A stretch of 6,359 nt of DNA from Deltaproteobacteria bacterium (lineage in GTDB: Bacteria > Myxococcota_A > UBA796 > GCA-2862545), in assembly GCA_019307545.1 (NCBI GenBank), contig JAFDJI010000230.1, positions 1-6,359 of the forward strand. Direction: 5' to 3'. The notes beneath the pieces are model-generated. The model was given only the letters and a program-made list of their open reading frames with translations, did no database searches and was not told where the DNA came from. This document shows, piece by piece, positions 1 to 5,608 of the stretch. Position 1 is the stretch's first letter. The number at the start of each line of letters is the position of its first letter. Made by a program: the position numbers and the translations under genes.

Positions 1-1263
1 GAGGTTCCAGAAGGTCTCCCGTGCTCCCGACGGGGGCCCGGCACACCAGGAGCCGCCATGGAGCCACGAGATCTCGGCGGTGAAGTCGGTGAAGAGGTTC
101 TCGAAGGGGGCATCCCGGTGGTGGTCCAGGGCGACCAGGACGTCGAGGGACGAAACGCGCTTGAACACGTTGCCGTTGCTGTGGTGATCGACGGTGATCT
201 CGTGCATCCAGGACATCTCGAACTGCAGGTCCTGGAACAGGCCGTCCGCGGTGTGGGCGATGTTGAGGCCGTGGTGGCCCTTCCGCCCTTCCAGGCGGAG
301 GTCGGACACGGTGACCTGCTTGGTGAGCGACGCGGTGAGGATGCCGTTGTCGGCGTTCTCGATCGCCACGTCCCGCACCCAGGCGTTTCGCACCCCCTGA
401 GTGAAGTAGATCGCGTTGTAGCCGGGCTCCAAGAGGTGACCCGCATAGGGCACGTCCGGAAAGCGGATGCGCAGGGACTCGACACCGACCTCCTCGACCG
501 CGGGCATGCTCCACAACACCGGAGACCACTCGAGGCGCACGTCGAGGCGCATGGGCTGGGCCAGGGTAATCGCGTTCCCCTCCACCGCCGCGATGCGCAC
601 TGGCCACCGAAACACGATCGGATCCTGCCAGGTACAGGTCCCTCCACCGGCCTGGTCGTTGTGCAGGTGCATACCCAACGTGCCGGGCCCATCGTCGGTG
701 AGGCGCAACACCATCCAGTCGCCCGCCGAAAACGCGCTGGCATCGTCCACCTCCAGGACCCGGTCGCCGCGGACCGCGCTCACGGTGACCGCGGCCTCCT
801 CGGTCCCCGCCTCGGTGGGCTGTACCCACAAGAAACCCCCCTCCCATGACCACTGGGGTCGCTCCCCACGGACATCGGTCAGACTGCGGTCGATGAACAG
901 CACGGTCCGTTCGGGGCCTTCCCCCCGGATCACCAGGTCGCCGTGGTCGACCTCCAGGACATCGGTCAGCAGATAGGTGCCTTCCGGAACGAGGAGCGCC
1001 CCACCGGAAGTGGCGGCCAGGGCGGCGCGAAAGGCGGCCGTGTCGTCCGTTTCGCCGTCGCCGACCGCGCCAAAGTCGCGAACGTCCGCGACCACCGCCA
1101 CCTCGGGGATGGGCGCCTCTCCGGCGTGGTAGCCGGCCCAGGAAAAGTCGGGCAACCGCCCCACCGGGTCCCAGTCCTCCCCGGTGAGCCCCCAGAGGTC
1201 CGAGGAGCCGGCGTAGGCCGCAAGAGCGAGGAGCCACAGCATCGGTCGGCTGTAACCGGGCAT
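1..1263 (-). CDS. secreted pectate-lyase-like beta-helix protein (C-terminus cut by window edge)
   Basis: This is the N-terminal 421 residues of a longer protein; the frame is open to the window's left edge. A short signal peptide is visible: residues 1-7 hold two basic residues, residues 8-18 (MLWLLALAAYA) are hydrophobic, and A-x-A-type cleavage is likely near 18-20. The mature start contains LPDFSWAGYHAGEAPIP (37-53), followed by DVRDFGAVGDGETDDTAAF (60-78). That second motif is the hallmark first turn of the Pectate_lyase_3 family (right-handed parallel beta-helix). Later segments such as NAWVRDVAIENADNGI (293-308) and VTVSDLRLEG (317-326) look like successive beta-helix coils. Family members are secreted or surface enzymes or binders acting on acidic or plant/microbial polysaccharides. 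The substrate and the lyase or hydrolase chemistry cannot be told here, since catalytic residues vary and the C-terminus is missing. The start is the ATG at 1263; a GTG two codons upstream and the ATG at residue 8 are alternatives. It is divergent from the small ORF and kinase gene. Confidence 0.85.
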   Translation of the reverse strand, partial: MPGYSRPMLWLLALAAYAGSSDLWGLTGEDWDPVGRLPDFSWAGYHAGEAPIPEVAVVADVRDFGAVGDGETDDTAAFRAALAATSGGALLVPEGTYLLTDVLEVDHGDLVIRGEGPERTVLFIDRSLTDVRGERPQWSWEGGFLWVQPTEAGTEEAAVTVSAVRGDRVLEVDDASAFSAGDWMVLRLTDDGPGTLGMHLHNDQAGGGTCTWQDPIVFRWPVRIAAVEGNAITLAQPMRLDVRLEWSPVLWSMPAVEEVGVESLRIRFPDVPYAGHLLEPGYNAIYFTQGVRNAWVRDVAIENADNGILTASLTKQVTVSDLRLEGRKGHHGLNIAHTADGLFQDLQFEMSWMHEITVDHHSNGNVFKRVSSLDVLVALDHHRDAPFENLFTDFTAEISWLHGGSWCAGPPSGARETFWNL

Positions 1264-1284
1264 GAACACCGAGTCCCCCGGCCC

Positions 1285-1313
1285 GTTTGTTCCCTGTTGG
1301 TGTTGGGTGTCAA
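1285..1313 (-). promoter_or_regulatory. possible promoter for the beta-helix gene
   Basis: On the minus strand a perfect TTGACA (-35 consensus) lies at 1313-1308. A 16- to 17-nt spacer leads to a poor AACAAA/ACAAAC -10-like hexamer at about 1291-1285, some 20 nt before the ATG at 1263. The -35 stands out in a region of very high GC content, but the -10 matches consensus at only about half its positions, so this is tentative. Confidence 0.3.
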
Positions 1314-1349
1314 CCCGCCCTCTGGGGGAGCGATGTGGAGAGCACTCCG

Positions 1350-1517
1350 GTGAGCGGCAACTGGAGTGGGACGACCGCCATTACCGTCCTGTACGCGCCG
1401 GAACCCGGTGCAGAAGCCCACTTCGTGATGTTCGATCGGACGGACGCCTTGCGCCAGGCCACCCATTTCCTGGGAACCGCGTGGCGGGACGGCGTACCCA
1501 CGGTCGTCGATCCCTGA
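1350..1517 (+). CDS. small hypothetical protein, 55 aa
   Basis: This is an unrecognised short protein. From the GTG at 1350 it has 55 residues and ends ...RDGVPTVVDP. It has no signal peptide, membrane segment, cysteines or known motif, and looks like a small soluble cytoplasmic protein. Support for coding is moderate. By hand count about 80% of its codons end in G or C, as in the real genes here. The composition is protein-like (YAPEPGAEAHFVMFDRTDAL), and GGAGAG at 1337-1342 sits 7 nt before the GTG. An alternative GTG at 1335 (60 aa) has GGGGGAG at 1324-1330. An ATG at 1287 would add low-quality sequence and has no ribosome binding site. It lies 65 bp upstream of the histidine kinase gene on the same strand, so the two may be co-transcribed. 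It could also be a chance ORF. Confidence 0.45.
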   Translation: MSGNWSGTTAITVLYAPEPGAEAHFVMFDRTDALRQATHFLGTAWRDGVPTVVDP

Positions 1518-1573
1518 GCCCGGATGCCCCCCGGAATCAGTTTCACCTCAACCCCTCCGCATCGGTGCCGACA

Positions 1574-1582
1574 GGGGGAGGG
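1574..1582 (+). promoter_or_regulatory. purine-rich ribosome binding site for the kinase gene
   Basis: GGGGGAGGG abuts the ATG at 1583. The match to the anti-Shine-Dalgarno sequence is strong but sits closer to the start than usual. It favours ATG 1583 over the long, poorly composed upstream extension of the same frame. A second in-frame ATG at 1622 also has GGAGG directly before it and would give a protein 13 residues shorter. Confidence 0.5.
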
Positions 1583-3211
1583 ATGGACGAGACCCCGATC
1601 GACCCAACCCTGTCGCGGAGGATGCACGCTCCGGAGGTGCTCTTCTCGAGGCTCCTCCAACCCCTGCGACATGCAATAGACCGCTTTGTTCCGACCGAAG
1701 CGCTCTCCGATCGGCTCCTGGACCTGAAGCGAGCCCGGGTCATCGTGGGCTTCACCCTGGTGACCGCACCCCTCGGGCTGGTCGCGGTGGTGTTCAGCAC
1801 CCTGATGGGCGATTCCGATGTTGGGGTGGCACTGTTCATCGCGACCACTGCCGCCTTTGCCACCCCCTTCATCCTCCGCCGGACCGCGGCGGTGACCTTC
1901 TGCGGAATCTGGCTCTCCCTGCAGCTGTACTGGGCCCTGGTCGCGACATCGTGGCTCACGGGGGGCGCGATGTCTCCCGTGAGCTTCTGGCTGGGCTCCG
2001 TCCCCCTGTTCGCGGCCATCCTCGCCGGTCGCGGCCCAGCCTACGCCATGGCCGTGCTCTGTGCGATCACCTACCTCACCATGTGGGTGCTCGACGGGGT
2101 GGGCCTGGGACCCCCGACAGCGCTCCCACCCGAGAAGTTCCGTCTCATACACCTGGCCGCAGTGTCGGGGCTGGCATTGCTCACCGTACCCCTGGCCCTC
2201 TGGTACCAGTCGGTGAACAACAGCGTCGTCGCCCGCCTGCGGGCCGCCAACGTGCACCTCCGGGCCGAGATCGACCAGCACTTCCGCACGCGGCAGTCGC
2301 TCGTGGAGCTCAACCAGGAGTTGATCAGGCAGGCGCGGCTGGTGGGGCGGGCGGAGATCGCCACCAACGTGCTCCACAACGTGGGCAACGCGCTGAACCG
2401 GGTGAACCTGCTCGCTGAGGAGGTGACCGAGGGGGTGAGCCAATCCCGGATACCAAAGCTGGCCAAGGCGGTGGCCATGTTGGAGGAGAACCGGGAACAC
2501 CTCGCCAGCGCCTTCCCGGACCCGGATCAGGGCAAGAAGCTCCTCGACTACCTCACCCAGGTCTCCGCCCACCTCCAGGAGGAGCACGAACGGATGACCC
2601 ACCGGTTCCAGGAGTTGGTGGGGAGCCTGGACCACTTGAAGGTCACGGTGAGCACCCAGCAGGGGTACGCACAACGCTCCCTGTTCACCGAGGTCGTCTC
2701 CCTGGAGCAGGCGGTGGACGAGGCGAACCGTTTCGTCTTCCTGCTCGGCAGCTCCGACATCCAGGTGGAGACGGAGGTGGAGGACATCCCGCCCTTGGTG
2801 CTGGACCGGCACCGGCTGATGGAGATCATCGTCAACCTCCTCGGCAACGCCAGGGATGCGGTCCGGGATTCGGGGAACCCCGACAAGCGCATCCGCCTGC
2901 GGGTGCGAAGGGGAGACGCGGGCCGAGCCGTGATCGAGGTGAGCGACAACGGCATCGGCCTTCCTCCCGGCGAGCCCGATCGGGTCTTCCAGCACGGCTT
3001 CACCACCAAGCCCGATGGCCACGGGTTCGGCCTGCACGCAAGCGCAATCGCCGCCGAAGAGATGGGAGGCACCCTGCGCTGCGAGAGCGACGGGCCCGGC
3101 CGGGGCGCGGTGTTCACCCTGGACATCCCCCTGGAGCTGGCCGCAGACGCGACCCCGTCTCGTTTCGGGAAGCGCGAGCCCTATGTCAGCGAAAGGGGTT
3201 CTCCCTCCTGA
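1583..3211 (+). CDS. membrane-bound sensor histidine kinase
   Basis: A 542-residue sensor kinase, predicted to sit in the inner membrane with its catalytic part in the cytoplasm. Residues 51-208 hold about six hydrophobic helices (roughly 51-75, 80-97, 103-123, 129-148, 151-171, 189-207), a sensory membrane domain of a type I do not recognise. A coiled coil (about 211-255) leads to the dimerisation helix with the likely phospho-acceptor His265 in EIATNVLHNVGNALNRVN. This H-N-V-G-N-x-L form replaces the usual H-E-x-x-x-P-L. A long helical stretch (about 280-385) follows. The HATPase_c domain is complete: N box N418/N422 in EIIVNLLGNARDAV, G1 box D455-x-G-x-G, F-box-like FQHGFTTK (469-476) and G2 box GHGFGLH (479-485). 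It should autophosphorylate and pass phosphate to a response regulator, but none is fused or adjacent, so it is an orphan kinase here. Its last 31 bp overlap the 3' end of the convergent protease gene. The start is the ATG at 1583. Confidence 0.9.
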   Translation: MDETPIDPTLSRRMHAPEVLFSRLLQPLRHAIDRFVPTEALSDRLLDLKRARVIVGFTLVTAPLGLVAVVFSTLMGDSDVGVALFIATTAAFATPFILRRTAAVTFCGIWLSLQLYWALVATSWLTGGAMSPVSFWLGSVPLFAAILAGRGPAYAMAVLCAITYLTMWVLDGVGLGPPTALPPEKFRLIHLAAVSGLALLTVPLALWYQSVNNSVVARLRAANVHLRAEIDQHFRTRQSLVELNQELIRQARLVGRAEIATNVLHNVGNALNRVNLLAEEVTEGVSQSRIPKLAKAVAMLEENREHLASAFPDPDQGKKLLDYLTQVSAHLQEEHERMTHRFQELVGSLDHLKVTVSTQQGYAQRSLFTEVVSLEQAVDEANRFVFLLGSSDIQVETEVEDIPPLVLDRHRLMEIIVNLLGNARDAVRDSGNPDKRIRLRVRRGDAGRAVIEVSDNGIGLPPGEPDRVFQHGFTTKPDGHGFGLHASAIAAEEMGGTLRCESDGPGRGAVFTLDIPLELAADATPSRFGKREPYVSERGSPS

Positions 3212-3228
3212 GGGGGTTGTCTTCCCGA
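3165..3228. repeat. 8-bp inverted repeat around the convergent gene ends
   Basis: TCGGGAAG (3165-3172) is the exact reverse complement of CTTCCCGA (3221-3228). The 48-nt spacer covers both stop codons of the overlapping kinase and protease genes. Inside it, CCCTC/GAGGG (3203-3207 and 3210-3214) could form a small stem with a too-tight 2-nt loop. This might help end transcription in both directions, but there is no U-tract, the loop is long and chance is possible in GC-rich DNA. Confidence 0.25.
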
Positions 3229-4542
3229 CCCCATCCCCAGCCGTCTGCGCAGAGGAGCCGCCAGTAGGAGCAGCGCAAGGCCTTCCCAGCTCCCCCCCAG
3301 CCCACCGGCGACACATCCACATCCGGCGCCGGGGGTCTCGACCAGCACCACCGTCCCCTCCATCAGCCCCCGGCCGCGCGCCAACTCGGCCGTCCACACG
3401 TAGTCGAATTCGCCCACGGTCCGGGTCTCCGGTGACACCACCAGGAACCCGACCACATCGCCTTCGAAGCCGGACAGCCATCCGCTGGCTCGGCCGTCCT
3501 CGTCCACTTCCAGAGGCACGAAATCGAGCACCCGGCTTCCCGGCTGAGCACCCTCGGCACGCACCAGGACCACGTGCCACCGGGGCGATGGGTCCCCCTC
3601 GAAGGTCACCTCCAGGGACCGACCCTCCTCCCCCGCCTCCGGGTCGAACCGAATCACGCTCATCCCGAGCCCCTGAGGCAGACGTCCCTCCGGAGGCGCC
3701 CCCGACGACGGCAGCCGCGTCACCACCCGCACGGGGCGAGCACCCTGCTCCAGCACGTCTCCCCACCCCATGTCCACCACGGTGGCGGTGGCCATCCACC
3801 GGGTCCAGAACGCGTCGAACTCCAGCCCGGCGCCCTGCACGGCGTCCGGGAACCAGATCTCCTCTCCCGAATACGTTGCGCCCCACTCCCAGGTGGCCCG
3901 CACCGCATCCGTCCCCCCCCAGACCTCTTCCATGTACCGGGCCAGCACAGCGGTCCCATACATGTGCTCGCTCTGCTCTTGAACGAGGAAGCCACCCACT
4001 CCGTGGTGCAAGGCGAGGTGGGGGTTGTCGAGGTAGCCCAGGGACTCCGCCGCCCACTCGTCGACGTTGTCGTCCGCCTGGGTCGCCATCCACGTGGCCA
4101 CGCCCTCCATCCACCACAGCCAACTCGCAACGCTGTCCAGGTATTGCCCCATGTAGGCGTACTGCGAGCCGTGCCCCAACTCATGGGCGGTCACGTTGTG
4201 CGCGGTCGTGTCCCGGTACGTACCCATGTACAGCTCGATGCGGGGGACCTGTTCGCCACCGCACGGGCGGGTCTGGGCCAGACCCCCAATCCCCGGCCCA
4301 TCGGTGTCGGTCACCGAGTACACCACCGCCCGCTCGGTGAGCGCCCACGCCATCTCGTCCACGTAGACCGTCCGCGCGGCCTCGGCGTAGGACGCGATGT
4401 CGAAAGCCTGCTCCTCGGTGATCGCGTCAGGCTCCCACTCCACCCAGAAGTGGTCGCTGTCCACCCGGTCGTCCCAGGCGTGACCGTAGCAGGGTTCCTC
4501 GGCGGCAGAAGCAGTGGCGAACGCGATCCAGAACAGTAGCAA
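3181..4542 (-). CDS. secreted zinc metalloprotease with MYXO-CTERM tail
   Basis: A putative zinc metallopeptidase of about 453 residues. A signal peptide is seen at the N-terminus (LLLFWIAFATASAA, then EEPC). The catalytic motif HELGH is at residues 120-124 (DNA 4185-4171). The likely third zinc ligand, Glu146, lies in WWMEGVATWMA, 22 residues after His124, as in gluzincin-type enzymes. A hydrophobic/acidic strand DSDHFWVEWEP precedes it, and a probable beta-rich C-terminal domain (about 290-390) follows. The layout resembles MXAN_6640-like putative metalloproteases, though I could not search. The tail has Cys408-Gly-Cys410, a short hydrophobic stretch (about 420-431) and Arg432-434, matching MYXO-CTERM sorting signals, which direct processing and cell-surface anchoring in Myxococcota. 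The start is uncertain. The frame stays open to a TTG at 4617, which would overlap the divergent DnaJ-like gene and has no ribosome binding site; TTG 4542 leaves a 58-bp gap but lacks a basic n-region. No in-frame ATG or GTG was found near either. Confidence 0.85.
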   Translation of the reverse strand: MLLFWIAFATASAAEEPCYGHAWDDRVDSDHFWVEWEPDAITEEQAFDIASYAEAARTVYVDEMAWALTERAVVYSVTDTDGPGIGGLAQTRPCGGEQVPRIELYMGTYRDTTAHNVTAHELGHGSQYAYMGQYLDSVASWLWWMEGVATWMATQADDNVDEWAAESLGYLDNPHLALHHGVGGFLVQEQSEHMYGTAVLARYMEEVWGGTDAVRATWEWGATYSGEEIWFPDAVQGAGLEFDAFWTRWMATATVVDMGWGDVLEQGARPVRVVTRLPSSGAPPEGRLPQGLGMSVIRFDPEAGEEGRSLEVTFEGDPSPRWHVVLVRAEGAQPGSRVLDFVPLEVDEDGRASGWLSGFEGDVVGFLVVSPETRTVGEFDYVWTAELARGRGLMEGTVVLVETPGAGCGCVAGGLGGSWEGLALLLLAAPLRRRLGMGSGRQPPQEGEPLSLT

Positions 4543-4590
4543 GGTGGCGTGTCCATCCGAGGAGGCACGCTCGATGTAGCATGTCGGTCG

Positions 4591-4594
4591 GGAG
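4591..4594 (+). promoter_or_regulatory. ribosome binding site setting the GTG start of the DnaJ-like gene
   Basis: GGAG lies 6 nt before the GTG at 4601, an ideal spacing. It fixes the start of the DnaJ-like protein just before its J-like domain. It also argues against the protease on the other strand starting as far upstream as 4617. Confidence 0.6.
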
Positions 4595-4600
4595 AAGACC

Positions 4601-5605
4601 GTGCCACGACCGAACAACCGGTTCTACGACTTGCTCGAGGTGAGTCCCGACGTCAACCCGGAGGGACTCGAGATCTCCTACGAGCGCATCTACCAGCGGC
4701 TGAGCTCTGCGCGCTACCAGGCCGCCCACCCGGGCGCCGCCAAGCGACTCAAGCTGGCGGAGCATGCCTATGGCGTGCTCTCCAACCCGGAGCTGCGGCA
4801 GGTCTACGACGAGTTCGGCGAGAAGGGGCTGGCGCCCGGATTCGATGCGCAGAAGGCCCGCAGGGCAAGCGGAGATGAGCGTTGGTGGTCTCCGCCCCAG
4901 CGTCCTGGGCCTCCACCCGCCTCCGAGGCACCGCCCCGGCAGGGGAGCGACCGGCCAGGGGACCCGACCCAGGGACCGACCGCGACAGGCGCTCCCCCAC
5001 CCGGCGCGGCACCTGCTCCGCCCCCGCCCGAGGGGGGCGCTCCAGAGCCCATGGGGTCTGCCGCGGGGGACTGGAAGGCCCGAGCCGCTTCCGCTAGTCG
5101 GGAGATCCCACCGGAGGAGCGCCAGTACCGCGAAGACGTGCGGATGCCGGACCCGGAGGAGCCTCCGGCCACGACGGCCTGGGTGGACTTCCGCCTGGCC
5201 TGTGTCGGCGGCCGCGGCGAGATGCTCCTGGACGACGACCTCGTCGACGTGACCATTCCGCCGCTGGTAGAGGACGGAGAGGTGATCCGCGCCAAGGGTC
5301 GCGACCTGCAGATCCGGGTCCAGTCTCACGACGTGTTCACCCGCAAGGGTCTGGAGCTGCACCTGACGGTTCTGGTCAGCCCAAAGGAGGCAGAGACCGG
5401 GACCGAGGTCATCGTGCCCAATCTCACCGGGGGGCACATGACCATCCGGGTCCCACCCGGCGTGAAGGAAGGGGGCAAGCTTCGGGTGCGCGGCGAAGGC
5501 ATCCCCTTCGGGGAGCAGGTGGGCGACATGGTCGCGACGATCAAGTTCGGCGACCGGCCCCCGCGGGTGAAGGGTTTCGGGCTGAACTCGGGGAAGCCGT
5601 CGTAG
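4601..5605 (+). CDS. DnaJ/CbpA-like protein with degenerate J domain lacking HPD
   Basis: A 334-residue cytoplasmic protein with a type-B (zinc-finger-free) DnaJ/CbpA layout. Residues 8-74 align with a J domain: RFYDLLEVSPDVNPEGLE at the start, AYGVLSNPELRQVYDEFG (56-73) at the end. The HPD loop that stimulates Hsp70 ATPase should fall at about residues 35-37, where Ser-Ser-Ala is found (DNA 4703-4711). A stray His-Pro-Gly at 43-45 is out of register. Instead of a Gly/Phe region there is a Pro/Gly/Ala-rich linker (about 97-155). Residues about 192-320 resemble the DnaJ C-terminal substrate-binding domains: VDVTIPPLVEDGEVIRAKGRD, HDVFTRKGLELHLTV and IRVPPGVKEGGKLRVRGEGIP match the typical beta-domain motifs (first two listed at 215-235 and 243-257 in abbreviated form). 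A role as a client-binding holdase that works without, or in competition with, Hsp70 co-chaperones is inference. It is divergent from the protease and convergent with the barrel gene, 3 bp away. Confidence 0.85.
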   Translation: MPRPNNRFYDLLEVSPDVNPEGLEISYERIYQRLSSARYQAAHPGAAKRLKLAEHAYGVLSNPELRQVYDEFGEKGLAPGFDAQKARRASGDERWWSPPQRPGPPPASEAPPRQGSDRPGDPTQGPTATGAPPPGAAPAPPPPEGGAPEPMGSAAGDWKARAASASREIPPEERQYREDVRMPDPEEPPATTAWVDFRLACVGGRGEMLLDDDLVDVTIPPLVEDGEVIRAKGRDLQIRVQSHDVFTRKGLELHLTVLVSPKEAETGTEVIVPNLTGGHMTIRVPPGVKEGGKLRVRGEGIPFGEQVGDMVATIKFGDRPPRVKGFGLNSGKPS

Positions 5606-5608
5606 TCC

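Noticed and set aside
58..849. Plus-strand open frame of 263 codons opposite the beta-helix gene
   Set aside because: The minus strand here encodes a clear beta-helix protein. The plus frame is a repetitive Val/Gly/Asp/His-rich shadow.
1262..1582. Upstream extension of the kinase frame (107 more codons)
   Set aside because: The extension is Arg/Cys/Trp-rich, overlaps the better-looking small ORF in another frame and has no ribosome binding site. ATG 1583 is preferred.
1310..4123. Antisense open frame of 937 codons across the kinase gene and into the protease gene
   Set aside because: It is opposite the kinase and out of frame with the protease. Its translation is low-complexity (Gly/Arg/His/Val-rich) with no recognisable domain, as expected of shadow frames in GC-rich DNA.
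3015..4340. Plus-strand open frame of 441 codons opposite the protease
   Set aside because: It is Pro/Arg/Ser-rich with no domain, and it is antisense to a protein with an HExxH motif and a sorting tail.
4543..4600. TAGCAT (4577-4582) as a -10 box for the DnaJ-like gene
   Set aside because: It matches the consensus at four of six positions, but no -35-like hexamer lies at the right distance and it is too close to the ribosome binding site to be convincing.
4427..5437. Minus-strand open frame of 336 codons opposite the DnaJ-like gene
   Set aside because: The plus strand has J-like and DnaJ C-terminal motifs and a good ribosome binding site; the minus translation shows nothing recognisable.
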